Origin: Betaproteobacteria bacterium
Lineage (GTDB): Bacteria > Pseudomonadota > Gammaproteobacteria > Burkholderiales > Burkholderiaceae_A
NCBI GenBank assembly: GCA_018970545.1
Contig: JAGWWC010000005.1
Location: 1 to 64,000, forward strand
Direction of reading: 5' to 3'
Length of the DNA: 64,000 bases
The notes under the pieces were generated by a model. The model was given only the letters and a program-made list of their open reading frames with translations, did not search any database and was not told the DNA's origin. This document shows positions 21,369-32,105 of this stretch, in pieces. The position numbers were made by a program, and so were the translations under genes. Numbering within the stretch: position 1 is the stretch's first letter; every line of letters starts with the position of its first letter.

Positions 21369-22506
21369 GTTCCAACTCGGAGAGAAGAATGTCGGCGATC
21401 TGCTGGGCAGCACCGCGCCGCAGATCATGGTGCAGCCCGGTGAATCGCTGCCGTACACGCTCGGCATCGGCGGGATGATCGAGCCATTCACGTACCGCTG
21501 CCGCCAGCGCATGGGCCTGGGCCTGGCTCTGAATCAGCTCGGGCACGACCCGGCTGCCCAGGAGAATGTTGGGAAGGCCGATATCGTGTATAAGTGCGCG
21601 ACGGCGCATCATCCAGTAGGTCAACTGCGGCACGCGATAAGCGATCACCATCGGGCGCTTCCAGAGCGCCGCCTCCAGCGTGGCAGTGCCACTGGCGACA
21701 AGAGCAACATCACAAGCCTCGAGTGCGAGATGGGAGACGGGGTCATGGCCCTGTTGAAGCAAAAGCCGAACGCCCTGCTGTTGCGCACGCCGAAACTCCG
21801 GATGCCGCTGAATTTGCTGAGCCATGGATTCAGACGCGGCCGGAATCACAACTTCGCAATCGCGCGCCAGTGCTGCGGCAGCCTGAAAAAACGCTGGACC
21901 GTTGTGCCGTAACTCGCCCTGGCGAGAGCCCGGCATCACCGCCACCACTGCGCGGCTGCCGGATAGCGAGAGGGCCCGCCGGGCACTTTGACTGTCCGGC
22001 TGTATCGGAATCATGTCCGCAATCGGGTGGCCCACATACGTGGCCTGCACTCCAGTTCCAGCGTAGACCTGCGTCTCAAACGGAAAAATACACAGCATAT
22101 GATCTACCGCCTGCTTGATCTTGAGGATGCGCTCAGGCCGCCACGCCCAGATCGATGGGCTGATCAAATGAACCGTGCGAATTCCCTGCTGTCGCAAACG
22201 CGCCTCGACGCCGAGGTTAAAGTCGGGCGCATCAACACCGAGATACACCGCTGGGCGCCACTTGGCGGTGTATTTCAGAAGCCAGTAACGGACAGCAAGA
22301 ATGTGAACCAGTTTAGAGACCGCTTCCGCATAGCCACGAACCGCCAAATCATCACTCCGAAACCAACACTCCATGCCCACGGCTCGGAGTCGGTCCCCGC
22401 CAATTCCGCCAAGTTCAAGATCTGCTGCGCCACTGCTCAGCCGACGCAACGCATCTGCGGCGATGAGATCGCCGGAGGCCTCTCCGGTGACGGTCACCAA
22501 CCTCAT
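21352..22506 (-). CDS. lpxB: Lipid-A-disaccharide synthase
   Basis: Joins UDP-2,3-diacylglucosamine and lipid X to make the lipid A disaccharide. The 384 residues show the glycosyltransferase family 19 features: [15 protein letters not shown] at the N-terminus, [12 protein letters not shown] near 92, the conserved [12 protein letters not shown] near 121 and [15 protein letters not shown] near 190. It follows lpxA by 36 bases in the lpxD-fabZ-lpxA-lpxB cluster. Confidence 0.97.
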   Translation of the reverse strand: MRLVTVTGEASGDLIAADALRRLSSGAADLELGGIGGDRLRAVGMECWFRSDDLAVRGYAEAVSKLVHILAVRYWLLKYTAKWRPAVYLGVDAPDFNLGVEARLRQQGIRTVHLISPSIWAWRPERILKIKQAVDHMLCIFPFETQVYAGTGVQATYVGHPIADMIPIQPDSQSARRALSLSGSRAVVAVMPGSRQGELRHNGPAFFQAAAALARDCEVVIPAASESMAQQIQRHPEFRRAQQQGVRLLLQQGHDPVSHLALEACDVALVASGTATLEAALWKRPMVIAYRVPQLTYWMMRRRALIHDIGLPNILLGSRVVPELIQSQAQAHALAAAVREWLDHPADAERVRQRFTGLHHDLRRGAAQQIADILLSELEHAGGR

Positions 22507-22542
22507 GAAACGACCTTGAGTCGGCGGCCGGTCACCGTCGCT

Positions 22543-23340
22543 TTAGCGCACGATGCCGCGGCCAGCATGACGAAGGAAATCAACCAGCAGGTCAAGCGCC
22601 CTACGGTCCTGTGCGTCTGCTACGCCAAGGGCATCTGCATCCTGCAGGGCGGCAAGACTTTCGGTGAGCGTTAGGCCTGACTTATAGATCAATTTATAGG
22701 CGCGCCGAAGCAGCGCGATCTGCGGGGCTGACCAGCCGCGACGCTTCAGGCCCTCAGCATTGATCCCGTGGGCCGCCGCAGGGTTACCGTTTGCCATGAC
22801 ATACGGCGGTAGATCCTGCAGCAGCGTTGTTCCGGCGCCAGTCATGGCATGGGCGCCAATTTTTACAAACTGATGGACTCCCGTCAGTCCTCCCAATATG
22901 GCCCAGTCGCCCACCGTGACATGACCGGCCAGCTGCGCTGCGTTGGCCATGATGGTGTGAGATCCAATCTCGCAGTCGTGCGCAATATGAACATAGGCCA
23001 TGATCCAGTTGTCATGGCCGATGCGAGTGACCCCTGCTCCCTGCAGGGTGCCGGTGTTGATCGTGCAGCACTCTCGAAATGTATTGCCATCCCCAATTTC
23101 AAGTTCAGTGGGCTCGTCGTTGTATTTCTTATCCTGTGGGGCACCGCCCACGACGCAGTGAGAATGCACGACGTTTGCTCGGCCAAGGCGTGTCCTGCCA
23201 ATGATCTGGGCAAAAGGGTGAATCACGCACTCTGGGCCGATCCGCACATCGGGGCCGATGATCGCCCAGGGGCCGATCTCGACGCTGGCGTCAATCTCCG
23301 CTTTCGAATCGATGAGGGCGCTGGGATGAATCCTGGCCAT
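22543..23340 (-). CDS. lpxA: UDP-N-acetylglucosamine O-acyltransferase
   Basis: Adds the 3-O-hydroxyacyl chain to UDP-GlcNAc, the first step of lipid A synthesis. The start is ATG 23340 (MARIHPSALIDSKAEIDAS), giving 265 residues; the track ORF extends wrongly into fabZ. Residues about 1-185 are hexapeptide repeats of a left-handed beta helix. The catalytic His is in MAYVHIAHDCEIGSH, and GGLTGVHQFVKIGAHAMTGAG is conserved. It starts 7 bases after fabZ. Confidence 0.96.
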   Translation of the reverse strand: MARIHPSALIDSKAEIDASVEIGPWAIIGPDVRIGPECVIHPFAQIIGRTRLGRANVVHSHCVVGGAPQDKKYNDEPTELEIGDGNTFRECCTINTGTLQGAGVTRIGHDNWIMAYVHIAHDCEIGSHTIMANAAQLAGHVTVGDWAILGGLTGVHQFVKIGAHAMTGAGTTLLQDLPPYVMANGNPAAAHGINAEGLKRRGWSAPQIALLRRAYKLIYKSGLTLTESLAALQDADALGVADAQDRRALDLLVDFLRHAGRGIVR

Positions 23341-23347
23341 CGCAGAC

Positions 23348-23794
23348 TCAGCCCTTTCCAGGGAGATCACGCAAGGCGCACATGAGATCCGCTTCGGCGG
23401 CAAGATCATCCCCGACCATCGCCCTGCCCTTGTATTTCCACAGCAGGCGGGACTGCCGCTCAATACTGACCTGAAGAGTCAATATATCTCCGGGCACGAC
23501 AGGCCGTTTAAATCGACAATTGTCGATGCCCACAAAGAAATAGACGGAGTCCTCGCTTGAGGTTGTTCCCATGGTCTTGAAGGACAAAATTCCAGCCGCC
23601 TGTGCCAGCGCCTCAACAATCAGAACACCCGGCATAACTGGAAAATGAGGAAAGTGGCCATTGAAGAATTCCTCGTTCATTGAGACATTTTTCTGAGCGA
23701 CGATTCGCTCTCCCACCACCAATTCGTTGACCCTGTCGACCAGCAAAAAAGGATAACGGTGGGGTAAGGTGTCCAGGATCTCTCGAATTTCCAT
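23348..23794 (-). CDS. fabZ: 3-hydroxyacyl-ACP dehydratase
   Basis: Dehydrates beta-hydroxyacyl-ACP in fatty acid synthesis and competes with LpxA and LpxD for substrate. I chose ATG 23794 ([20 protein letters not shown]), 148 residues, because an AGAGG Shine-Dalgarno lies 9 bases before it; the track start would overlap lpxD. The hotdog fold has the catalytic His in [13 protein letters not shown] and the Glu in [13 protein letters not shown]. Placement between lpxD and lpxA is standard in proteobacteria. Confidence 0.96.
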   Translation of the reverse strand: MEIREILDTLPHRYPFLLVDRVNELVVGERIVAQKNVSMNEEFFNGHFPHFPVMPGVLIVEALAQAAGILSFKTMGTTSSEDSVYFFVGIDNCRFKRPVVPGDILTLQVSIERQSRLLWKYKGRAMVGDDLAAEADLMCALRDLPGKG

Positions 23795-23798
23795 CGGT

Positions 23799-24875
23799 TT
23801 AGCCCTCTTTCTTGCCATGTGATGGCCGGTCGCGCAGCTCTTGATTCACCTGTCGACGAAACTCAGGAAGTCGTCGCACCATCGCTGCACTCTTTTCCCA
23901 ATCGGCCTGGTGCTGCAAAGGATACACACCCACGTATTTTCCCGGCTCCAGAATGCTGGACATCACCAGACTCATGGGTCCAATGATTGTCCCTTCAGCG
24001 ATTTCAAGATGGCCGAGAATTCCGGCCGCACCGCCAATCTGACAAAAAGCGCCAATCCTCGCGCTACCGGCGATCCCCACGCAGCCCGCGATTGCGGTGT
24101 GCCGGCCAATCACGACGTTGTGCGCAATCTGGATCTGGTTGTCCAGTTTCACTCCATGCTCAATCACTGTGGCATCCAGGGTGCCGCGATCAATCGTTGT
24201 ATTGGCACCAATCTCGACATCGTCACCAATGAGCACCCCACCCACCTGCGGAATCTTGAGCCACGAACGATCCGACTGAGGCGCAAAACCAAACCCATCG
24301 CTGCCGATTACTGCGCCGCTGTGAATCAGTGCACGGGCTCCAATCCGACATCCTGGGGCGATGGTGACCCGCGGGTGAAGATGGGAACCTGCGCCGATGC
24401 TCACCCCCTCGCCCAGAATACAGCCGGCGTCGACATCGGTATCCTCATCAATGATCGCGCCCGAGCCGACCACCACGCCCGGCCCGATACTGACCCGGAC
24501 GCCCAACGTGACCCCAGGCCCGAGAATCGCCGATGGATGAACCACGGTATGTGGCACCAGTGCCTGACGGTTTCTTCGATTGAGCCAGCCAGCCGCCTTC
24601 GCGAAAAACAAATACGGATCGTGTGTCTCAATGAGCGTGCAAGATAGGCCCATTTGACGGGCTGCTGCGGCGTCGCTGACCACCACCACAGAGGCCTGCG
24701 TCGCCCTGAGCTGCTCGCGATAGCGAGGCGACGAGAGAAAACTGGCGCACCCCTGGCGGGCGCTCGCCAGGCTCGCAAAGCGATCGATGCGGGTGCTGGG
24801 GTCACCCATTACGGTGGCCGAAAACCGCTCTGCCAATTCCCCGGCCGTGATGGAGGGATCGTAACTGGCGTCCAT
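23799..24875 (-). CDS. lpxD: UDP-3-O-acylglucosamine N-acyltransferase
   Basis: Adds the N-linked hydroxyacyl chain to the deacetylated sugar, the third step of lipid A synthesis. The 358 residues have an N-terminal uridine-binding domain (about 1-100, [13 protein letters not shown]) and a hexapeptide beta helix (about 105-310). The catalytic His is in [15 protein letters not shown] near 245, and GSDGFGFAP is conserved. A C-terminal helix with [16 protein letters not shown] follows. Confidence 0.97.
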   Translation of the reverse strand: MDASYDPSITAGELAERFSATVMGDPSTRIDRFASLASARQGCASFLSSPRYREQLRATQASVVVVSDAAAARQMGLSCTLIETHDPYLFFAKAAGWLNRRNRQALVPHTVVHPSAILGPGVTLGVRVSIGPGVVVGSGAIIDEDTDVDAGCILGEGVSIGAGSHLHPRVTIAPGCRIGARALIHSGAVIGSDGFGFAPQSDRSWLKIPQVGGVLIGDDVEIGANTTIDRGTLDATVIEHGVKLDNQIQIAHNVVIGRHTAIAGCVGIAGSARIGAFCQIGGAAGILGHLEIAEGTIIGPMSLVMSSILEPGKYVGVYPLQHQADWEKSAAMVRRLPEFRRQVNQELRDRPSHGKKEG

Positions 24876-24892
24876 GTGCGGCCCGCTGATCC

Positions 24893-25432
24893 TCAGCGTG
24901 CTGGAGTATTCAAAGCGCGAATCACCTTGTCCGTGATGTCGATTCTGGACGATGCGTAGACCGCCTCCTGAAAGATGATGTCGAACTTCTCCGCCTCGGC
25001 GATCTGACGAATCACCCGGTTGGCCCGCTCGACCACGCCTGCAATCTCCTCGTTACGCCGCTGATTGAGATCCTCGCGAAACTCGCGCTGCCGACGCTGC
25101 AAATCACGCTCCAACTCCGCAATTTCGCGCTGCCGCTTCTGCCGCTCTGTTTCCGGCATAACGGTGGCATCGCGCTCGAGTTTGTTGGAGATTTCTTTAA
25201 ATTTATTGGCAGACTCTTGAATCTGCTTTTCGCGCTTGGCGAACTCTTGTTCGAGCTTTTGCTGCGAGAGTTTCGCCGGTGTGGAGTCCCGCAAAATTCG
25301 TTCGATACTGACCACACCAATGCGGACCTCCTGAGCGGCGCTCTGCGCGATCGGCAGCAGGCCCAACACTAGGCCAAGGCCCGTCAGCCTGAGAATCCGT
25401 CGACTGCTCTGGACAAAAGTGTCGATGCGCAT
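24893..25432 (-). CDS. skp: OmpH/Skp family periplasmic chaperone
   Basis: A periplasmic chaperone that carries unfolded outer-membrane proteins to BamA. The 179 residues start with a signal peptide ([19 protein letters not shown]). A short beta segment follows ([13 protein letters not shown]), then long charged helices (about 55-135, [22 protein letters not shown]) that form the tentacles, and a C-terminal segment [19 protein letters not shown]. It sits directly between bamA and lpxD, the conserved outer-membrane biogenesis order. Confidence 0.94.
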   Translation of the reverse strand: MRIDTFVQSSRRILRLTGLGLVLGLLPIAQSAAQEVRIGVVSIERILRDSTPAKLSQQKLEQEFAKREKQIQESANKFKEISNKLERDATVMPETERQKRQREIAELERDLQRRQREFREDLNQRRNEEIAGVVERANRVIRQIAEAEKFDIIFQEAVYASSRIDITDKVIRALNTPAR

Positions 25433-25486
25433 GCGCTACTTTCCGCGTTCAAAACCCGTTGAATTCTCGCACGAATGCAGTCGGCC

Positions 25487-27859
25487 CTAAAAACCGGTGC
25501 CAATCTGAAACTGAAGGCCCTGTGTTCGATCGCCAGGCTGCTTCCTGAGCGTGCGGCCCATACTGAGCTTCAGCGGCCCGACCGGCGAGAGCCAAGAAAG
25601 GCCGACGCCCGTCGCTGCGCGCAAGTCATCAAACCCAGGGGTCTGCGCCTCCTGCCACACACTGCCCACATCAAAATACGCAAAAACGCGAATGGTCCGA
25701 TCCTGCGTCATTCCTGGCAGCGGAAAGAGCAACTCCGAGTTCAATAAAAGCCGTTGATTGCCGCCAAGTGCCCCGCCGTTACTGGAACGCGGACCAATCC
25801 CACCAGGGGCGAAGCTTCGCACCGAGCCAATACCGCCGACGTAATAATTTTTAAGTATTGGAAAGGTTTTGCCTCCCAGGCCCTCGCCCCGGCCGATCTC
25901 GCCATTGAGTGCCAGGGTCACGGTCCTGCTGATGGGGTAGTAATACTGGTGCCCATATTCGAAACGAATGTACTCCAGCATGCCAAACGGCGTTGCATAC
26001 TCAAGGTTCACATGCTGGCGACGGCCACGCGTCGGAGCGATCGCACTGTCTCGCGAGTCTCGGACCCATCCCAGTGTCGCGAAGTAGGCATCCAAATTCT
26101 CCTGCTTAAATCGTTCTCTGACCTCCCGCACAATCTCTGCTGGCCAGGCACTCTCGCTCCCACCATAGCGGTTATTCTCAGCGCCCACACCGAAGAAAAT
26201 TCGGTCCTCTTCTGTATACGGAATCCCAAATCGAATTCCCGCACCCTGCGTTGTGATGTTGTAAAGGTTCTGGGCATCAAATTGGATGGGGAAAAATCGG
26301 CGGCTATAGACATCGATCGACCGGCTCACACCGTCATCAGTCCAGTAGGGATCCACATGATTGATGACCAAGGTTTGCCGCAACTGACTATTGTTGACTT
26401 CGAGTGACAGATTCGTTCCAGTGCCCAGAAAGTTCTGCTGAAAGATGGATGCATTGATGATGAAATTCTCGGTACTGGATACGCCCACGCCCAATGAAAT
26501 TGTGCCCAGAGGACGCTCTTCGACCCGCACGCCAACGTCCACCTGGTCCTGAGTGCCCACAACGGGTACGGTGTCAATCTCGACCTGACGAAAATATCCA
26601 AGCCGATCAATTCGATTTCTCGATAGGCGAAGGCGATCGCCGTCGTACCAAGAGGCCTCCAGTTGCCGCATTTCACGACGAATGACCTCGTCACGGGTCC
26701 GAGTATTACCGCTGATATTGATGTTTCGAACATAGACACGGCGGCCAGAGTCAATCTGAAGCGCAAAATTAACAGTCCGGCTCTCGCGATCAATCTGGGG
26801 AACCGGCGTCACGCTGGCAAAGGCGTACCCAAGCTCACCGAGGCGGTCTGAAATCGCTTTTGTAATGGCCTGAAGGCGCTGATTGGAGAAAACCTCACCC
26901 GGCTTGACCGTGATGAACTTTGCAAACTCAGACTCCCGTCCCAGCGTGTCCCCCGCCAGCCGGACGTCTTTCAGCGTATATTTTTCTCCTTCATTGATCA
27001 CAATCGTGATGAACACATCGCGTCGATCCGGTGATAGCGACACCTGTGTCGAATCAACGGCAAACTCGAGATACCCACGATTGAGGTAAAAGGAGCGCAG
27101 CGACTCAAGATCTCCGGTCAGTTTTTGGCGCGAGTACTGGTCCGCCTTGGTATACCAGGAGGCCCAGTTCGGGCTACCCAGTCGAAACTCCTCCAGCAAG
27201 AGTGACTCTTTAAACGCCTTGGCCCCTAGAATCCGGATTTGTTTAATGCGGGCATCTTCCCCTTCCACTATTGCGAGCTGAACCGCCACTCGATTGCGCT
27301 CGAGCGGGGTGATCGTGGAGACGATCCGGACATTGTATTTTCCGCGGCCGAGGTATTGGCGTTTGAGTTCCTGCTCGGCCCGATCAAGCAGCGCCCGATC
27401 AAAAATTCGGGACTCGGCAAGCCCAGTGTCACGCAACGACTTCAGAAGCTGATCCTTGGTGAACTCCTTTGATCCAGCGATTTCGACCGCACCAATTGCG
27501 GGCCGCTCCTCCACACTGATCACGAGCACTTCGCCCTCGAGCTCGATGCGCACGTCTTTGAAAAAACCAGTCGCAAATAAAGTCCTGACCGCCTCCGCAG
27601 TGCCTTGCTCTGTCACGCGATCACCGATTTGAAGCGGCAGGTAGGAAAAGACGGTGCCGGGCTCAATCCGCTGCAGGCCCTCGATTCGAATGTCGCGGAT
27701 AGGGCGGCCGAGGGGGGAAGCTGCTGCCGCAGCGCTGGGCTGAGAAAACTGTGCCACGACGGGAGCGGAAAAGGCCGCGGTACAGACAACCAGGCCTCCG
27801 AGGCAGAGGTGCCGTAGCCGCCAGTAAGGCCTGTACTTAGAGCTCACACCATTGCGCAT
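25487..27859 (-). CDS. bamA: Outer-membrane protein assembly factor BamA
   Basis: The Omp85 core of the BAM complex that folds and inserts beta-barrel proteins. The start is ATG 27859 (MRNGVSSKYRPYW), which avoids overlap with rseP and gives 790 residues. A signal peptide ends near SAPVVAQ. Five POTRA domains follow (about 45-425; IRDIRIEGLQRIEPGTVF opens the first), then the 16-strand barrel. The loop-6 motif, normally VRGF or VRGY, reads VRSF here (IGSVRSFAPGGIG). The protein ends in GF with an aromatic terminus. It lies between rseP and skp. Confidence 0.96.
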   Translation of the reverse strand: MRNGVSSKYRPYWRLRHLCLGGLVVCTAAFSAPVVAQFSQPSAAAAASPLGRPIRDIRIEGLQRIEPGTVFSYLPLQIGDRVTEQGTAEAVRTLFATGFFKDVRIELEGEVLVISVEERPAIGAVEIAGSKEFTKDQLLKSLRDTGLAESRIFDRALLDRAEQELKRQYLGRGKYNVRIVSTITPLERNRVAVQLAIVEGEDARIKQIRILGAKAFKESLLLEEFRLGSPNWASWYTKADQYSRQKLTGDLESLRSFYLNRGYLEFAVDSTQVSLSPDRRDVFITIVINEGEKYTLKDVRLAGDTLGRESEFAKFITVKPGEVFSNQRLQAITKAISDRLGELGYAFASVTPVPQIDRESRTVNFALQIDSGRRVYVRNINISGNTRTRDEVIRREMRQLEASWYDGDRLRLSRNRIDRLGYFRQVEIDTVPVVGTQDQVDVGVRVEERPLGTISLGVGVSSTENFIINASIFQQNFLGTGTNLSLEVNNSQLRQTLVINHVDPYWTDDGVSRSIDVYSRRFFPIQFDAQNLYNITTQGAGIRFGIPYTEEDRIFFGVGAENNRYGGSESAWPAEIVREVRERFKQENLDAYFATLGWVRDSRDSAIAPTRGRRQHVNLEYATPFGMLEYIRFEYGHQYYYPISRTVTLALNGEIGRGEGLGGKTFPILKNYYVGGIGSVRSFAPGGIGPRSSNGGALGGNQRLLLNSELLFPLPGMTQDRTIRVFAYFDVGSVWQEAQTPGFDDLRAATGVGLSWLSPVGPLKLSMGRTLRKQPGDRTQGLQFQIGTGF

Positions 27860-27869
27860 ACTGTCTCGT

Positions 27870-29183
27870 TCACCAGCCCGCAAGCCGGGCTAAATCGTTA
27901 AAAAGGGCGACGGCGGTGAGGGCCATAATCAAGGCAACACCGATACGACGGCCCGTCTCTTGAATCTCAGCCGATAGGGGCTGACCCCGGACCAGCTCCC
28001 ACAGATAATACATAAGGTGTCCCCCGTCCAGCATCGGTATCGGCAAAAGGTTGAGTACAGCGATGCTGATACTAATCAGCGCGAGAAACCCCACGAATGC
28101 CTTCAGGCCGTTATCGGCTGACTGGCCCGCCGCGTCCGCAATCGTGACGGGACCACTGATTTGCCGCCAGGAAAGCTCGCCGGTCAGCATTCTTCCCAGC
28201 GCCCGGACGGTCAACAGACTCATCTCCCAGGTTCGGGTTACGCCTTTGGTCAAGGCCTGCAACGGCTCATCAGCGACATGGGCGGTCTCGACCTCGGCGC
28301 CCACGACCGCGCCGATACGAAAGATGCCGTCCTGGCCAGCTCGGGCGGTGATCACGACGCGTTCCGTCTGATGGCCGTCAGACACCATCAGCTCAATCGG
28401 TTTGCCCTGCGATTCCTTGATCCTGGCAATCACAACATCGGGCTGGCGGACCTCTTCTTGACCAACGCGAAGAATGCGATCGCCATCCCGCAGTCCAGCC
28501 GCCTGGGCAACGCTGCCTTCTTGCACGCGGATGACGCGCACGGATTTGCTCATTGGCGCCAGCCCAAGTGCCGCGACTGTCGCTGAAGGATCATTACCCT
28601 CGCCACGATCGCCCCCTTGGGGGGTCGCGATCGGCACTGCCACCGAAATCATTTCACTGCCAGCTCTTTGCACCTTCACCACAATGGAGGTAGCGCCCTC
28701 GCCGACCAAAGCCTGGGCGATACGCCAACGTAGATCATGAAAGCTCGTCACCTCATGGCTGCCAATGCCAATCACACGATCCCCTTCGCGTAACCCGACT
28801 GAGGCCGCTGCAGACTCGGCTTTGGGCTGTGCCAGCACAGCAATCGGCTCTTCACGGCCCGAATAAAATAAGACTGCATAGGCCAGCGCAGCAAAAATGA
28901 GATTGGCCAGCGGGCCAGCGAATACGATCCAAGCACGTGCGGCGAGCGGTTTTGCCTCAAACTGGGGCTCATCCATCTTGACGTAGCCGCCGAGCGGAAT
29001 GGCGGCAACTACCCACTCAGTGTTCGAGCGCATGGAGCGCCACTTCAGCATCGCCCGGCCAAATCCGATCGAGAACCGCTCGACCGCAACGCCGCATTGG
29101 CGGGCTGCGAGGTAATGTCCCATCTCATGCACAAAGACGAGAATCGCGATTGCGAGCAGGAAAAACAAAACAGTCGTCATCAT
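27870..29183 (-). CDS. rseP: RseP site-2 zinc metalloprotease
   Basis: An inner-membrane intramembrane protease that cleaves RseA to release sigma-E and also clears signal-peptide remnants. The 437 residues have the zinc motif in LVFVHEMGHYLAARQCGV near 20, two PDZ domains (about 105-200 and 210-295; GLREGDRVIGIGSHEV and GLRDGDRILRVGQEEV) and the C-terminal third zinc ligand in LPIPMLDGGHLMYY. About four membrane segments are seen. It lies between dxr and bamA. Confidence 0.96.
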   Translation of the reverse strand: MMTTVLFFLLAIAILVFVHEMGHYLAARQCGVAVERFSIGFGRAMLKWRSMRSNTEWVVAAIPLGGYVKMDEPQFEAKPLAARAWIVFAGPLANLIFAALAYAVLFYSGREEPIAVLAQPKAESAAASVGLREGDRVIGIGSHEVTSFHDLRWRIAQALVGEGATSIVVKVQRAGSEMISVAVPIATPQGGDRGEGNDPSATVAALGLAPMSKSVRVIRVQEGSVAQAAGLRDGDRILRVGQEEVRQPDVVIARIKESQGKPIELMVSDGHQTERVVITARAGQDGIFRIGAVVGAEVETAHVADEPLQALTKGVTRTWEMSLLTVRALGRMLTGELSWRQISGPVTIADAAGQSADNGLKAFVGFLALISISIAVLNLLPIPMLDGGHLMYYLWELVRGQPLSAEIQETGRRIGVALIMALTAVALFNDLARLAGW

Positions 29184-29194
29184 GGCAGCCCGAA

Positions 29195-30391
29195 TTATCC
29201 CGCGATTTTGGCAACGCGTGCCCGTGCGATTTCGCGAGCCTCCCGATCGATTTCCAGCAGCTCACCCACGCTGGCTGGCAAGGTCGCAGCCGACTTGCTG
29301 AGATGCGTCAGCGTGCCCTCGACCACTCCAAATATCTCACCAAAACGAATGCGCTCGCCGAGAAAAGCCTCCACCGCGATTTCGTTGGCGGCATTTAAGA
29401 CAGCGGGGGCGCCGCCGCCCGTTCGCAACGAAGCACGCGCAAGGCCCAAAGACGGAAAGCGCTCCGTATCCGGCGGCTCAAAATCGAGCCGTTGAGATGA
29501 CTGCCAATCAAGGGGCTTCACTGGCGCATGAATTCGTGCAGGCCAACTCATCGCACAAGCGATCGGTGTCCGCATATCGGGGGAGCCCAGCTGCGCAAGG
29601 ATTGAACCATCATCAAACTCCACCATCGAATGCACCACACTCTGAGGGTGCACCACCACCTCGATGGCGGAGTCGGGAAGGGAGAAGAGCCAATGGGCCT
29701 CAATGAGCTCTAGGCCCTTATTCATCATCGTGGCCGAATCGACTGAAATTTTCCGGCCCATCGACCAGTTGGGATGTGCGATCGCTTCGCTCACGGATGC
29801 CGAAAATATGCGGGCCTTCTCCCAGGACCGAAATGGGCCGCCTGAGGCGGTCAGCAGCAGACGGCGCACCCCAGCGGGTGGCTGAAAGCATCGGTAGTTT
29901 TCGCCTAGACACTGAAAAATCGCGTTGTGCTCACTGTCAACGGGTAAAACAGCCGCACCACCGAGACGTGCTGCCTCCACCATCAACGGCCCGGCCATCA
30001 CCAGAGCCTCTTTGTTGGCCAAAAGAATTTTCTTGCCGGCGCGGGCAGCCGCCAACACCGAGGCCAGCCCTGCCGCCCCAACAATGCCGGCTACCATCAT
30101 GTCGACCTCGGGCACCACCGCCGCAGTGACCAGGCCCTCCGGGCCGGCCAACACATTGATGCGCGCGCCCCAGGCAGTCTCACGCAAACGTATCTGTAGT
30201 GTCTGCGCGGCATCCACGTCAGTCATCACCACCCAGCGGGGCTTGAAACGTTCGCAGTCCCGAAGCATCGGTTCGACCTGCCGATGCGCAGTCAGCACTT
30301 CTGCCCGAAAACGCTCGGGATGCAGGCCGATCAGATCCAGAGTGCTCTGACCAATCGATCCTGTTGATCCGAAAACAGCTACCCCCTGCAC
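29195..30391 (-). CDS. dxr: 1-deoxy-D-xylulose 5-phosphate reductoisomerase
   Basis: Makes MEP from DXP, the second step of the non-mevalonate isoprenoid pathway that supplies UppS and HpnCDE substrates. The track start is a TTG; I prefer GTG 30391, which follows AAGGA by 6 bases and yields MQGVAVFGSTGSIGQST at 398 residues, the E. coli length. The NADPH site is GSTGSIGQST, followed by LLANKEALVMAG, SGGPFRSW and the substrate loop WSMGRKISVDSATMMNKGLE. It begins 31 bases after cdsA. Confidence 0.95.
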   Translation of the reverse strand: MQGVAVFGSTGSIGQSTLDLIGLHPERFRAEVLTAHRQVEPMLRDCERFKPRWVVMTDVDAAQTLQIRLRETAWGARINVLAGPEGLVTAAVVPEVDMMVAGIVGAAGLASVLAAARAGKKILLANKEALVMAGPLMVEAARLGGAAVLPVDSEHNAIFQCLGENYRCFQPPAGVRRLLLTASGGPFRSWEKARIFSASVSEAIAHPNWSMGRKISVDSATMMNKGLELIEAHWLFSLPDSAIEVVVHPQSVVHSMVEFDDGSILAQLGSPDMRTPIACAMSWPARIHAPVKPLDWQSSQRLDFEPPDTERFPSLGLARASLRTGGGAPAVLNAANEIAVEAFLGERIRFGEIFGVVEGTLTHLSKSAATLPASVGELLEIDREAREIARARVAKIAG

Positions 30392-30422
30392 ACGATATCC
30401 TTTTGCCCTCTCGGCTCTTCGA

Positions 30423-31307
30423 TTACCCAGGGCCGCTACGCCCAAGCTCCAGCAGACTCACCATGGCCATTGTCACCGGAAAGACTGCCATCAGTGCATC
30501 GATTCGATCCAGCACGCCGCCATGGCCAGGCAAGAGACCACTGGAGTCCTTGACACCGCGGAGTCGCTTTAGCAGAGACTCATACAAATCGCCCACGACA
30601 CTGACCAACGTCATCAGAATTACAAACAAAAATAAAAATACTCCGCCCACCTGCTCGCCAATCAAGCCAAAGATGGTCGGCCCAAGCGTGCCGGACTCGC
30701 CACTATCCAGCTGGGTAGCCATTACCGCCAAAAGCAGATTGCCTGCAAGCGCGCCAAAAACACCCTCCCAGGTTTTGCCGGGGCTGATGGACGGCGCGAG
30801 CTTTTTCCGGCCGAAGGCCCGCCCAGCGAAATATGCAGCCGTATCGGCTACCCATACCAACAGCAGGACCGATAAGAGAAAAGATTTTCCGATCCCGTCG
30901 GCCTGCAGCAGCGCACACCAAGTCACAAAACAAAAAACAAATGCCGCCAAGGGCCCAAAGCCAGACGAACCACCGATGCTGCGGCCCCGTGACAACGCGA
31001 GTGGAACAGCCACCACCCACATCAGCGTGACAAGGAGATAGAGCGACAGTAGGTCAGCACCCTGGCCGTCTGCGGCAAGCATGACTGGAGGGAAAAACAG
31101 CAGGCTTGCTATGCCCACCAGCCCGAAGGCCGCTGCAATCGCAGCCGAGTGCCACGGCCGTAGACCCACCAAGCCCAGCCACTCATAGAGTGCCGCCGTC
31201 ATGATGCCCAACAGCAACACATCAAATGCGAACGCGGGTGCCCAGAGGGCAGCGCCGACCAAAACGATAAGGACAGAGACCGCGGTTAGGACGCGGGTGC
31301 GGAGCAT
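30423..31307 (-). CDS. cdsA: Phosphatidate cytidylyltransferase
   Basis: Makes CDP-diacylglycerol from phosphatidic acid and CTP for phospholipid synthesis. The 294-residue protein is a polytopic membrane enzyme with about seven or eight segments. The signature S-x8-KRxxGxKD...GGxxDRxD reads as [20 protein letters not shown] followed by [14 protein letters not shown] near the C-terminus. The central [31 protein letters not shown] block is also typical. The start overlaps the uppS end by 22 bases. Confidence 0.95.
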   Translation of the reverse strand: MLRTRVLTAVSVLIVLVGAALWAPAFAFDVLLLGIMTAALYEWLGLVGLRPWHSAAIAAAFGLVGIASLLFFPPVMLAADGQGADLLSLYLLVTLMWVVAVPLALSRGRSIGGSSGFGPLAAFVFCFVTWCALLQADGIGKSFLLSVLLLVWVADTAAYFAGRAFGRKKLAPSISPGKTWEGVFGALAGNLLLAVMATQLDSGESGTLGPTIFGLIGEQVGGVFLFLFVILMTLVSVVGDLYESLLKRLRGVKDSSGLLPGHGGVLDRIDALMAVFPVTMAMVSLLELGRSGPG

Positions 31308-32071
31308 GCCTGGGCGACCTGAGCAGAGGTTCTGCCAAATCGACGTTCACGCTTTTGATAAGACTCGATCGCGAGATCGAGTTGGACCTCGTCAAACTCG
31401 GGCCAGTAACAGTCGGTGAAATAAAACTCCGTGTACGCAAGCTGCCACAGGAGAAAATTGCTGATGCGTTCCTCTCCGCCAGTCCGGATAAACAAATCCG
31501 GCTCCGGCGCATAGTTCATCGCAAGGTGTGGGGCCAGCAACTCTTCAGCGATCGGCACGCCGGGCTGTGCCAACTGAGGCTGCTGATCGAGCATTTTCCG
31601 AGTAGCCTGCAAGATGTCCCAGCGGCCCCCATAGTTGGCCGCTACCGTCAGATGAAACCGGTCGTTCATTGCGGTGGCCGATTCGGCACGCGAGATGGCA
31701 GCACGAAGATTTTTGTTAAATGCACTGAGATCCCCGATCACGCGCAGCCGCACCCCATTTTCTTTCAGCTCACGGACTTCGCGCTCCAAGGCCTTGATGA
31801 ACAGCCCCATCAAAAAAGATACCTCTTCCTCGGGCCGACGCCAGTTCTCAGAGCTAAAGGCGAACACGCTCAAGTACCGCACCCCGCGACGCATGCAGGC
31901 CTCGACCACTTGACGCAAGGCGGCTACCCCGCGCTCATGTCCAACCATACGAGGCAGATGGCGGGCATTGGCCCAACGGCCATTGCCGTCCATGATGACT
32001 GCAATATGCTGCGGGACAGCATGGACCGACGGGATCACCAAGGTGGAGCTTTGGGTTTCGGATGTGGACAT
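31286..32071 (-). CDS. uppS: Undecaprenyl diphosphate synthase
   Basis: A cis-prenyltransferase that builds the C55 carrier lipid for cell-wall and LPS sugars from FPP and IPP. The 261 residues include the catalytic Asp in [19 protein letters not shown] near 27, [27 protein letters not shown] near 90 and the C-terminal [20 protein letters not shown]. It lies between frr and cdsA. Confidence 0.97.
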   Translation of the reverse strand: MSTSETQSSTLVIPSVHAVPQHIAVIMDGNGRWANARHLPRMVGHERGVAALRQVVEACMRRGVRYLSVFAFSSENWRRPEEEVSFLMGLFIKALEREVRELKENGVRLRVIGDLSAFNKNLRAAISRAESATAMNDRFHLTVAANYGGRWDILQATRKMLDQQPQLAQPGVPIAEELLAPHLAMNYAPEPDLFIRTGGEERISNFLLWQLAYTEFYFTDCYWPEFDEVQLDLAIESYQKRERRFGRTSAQVAQACSAPAS

Positions 32072-32105
32072 TGATCTCTTCTCGGGCTTGTGCGCTCGTC
32101 AGGGC

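Noticed and set aside
30392-30445. TTG-initiated N-terminal extension of dxr
   Set aside because: GTG 30391 has AAGGA at 6 bases and gives the canonical 398-residue length.
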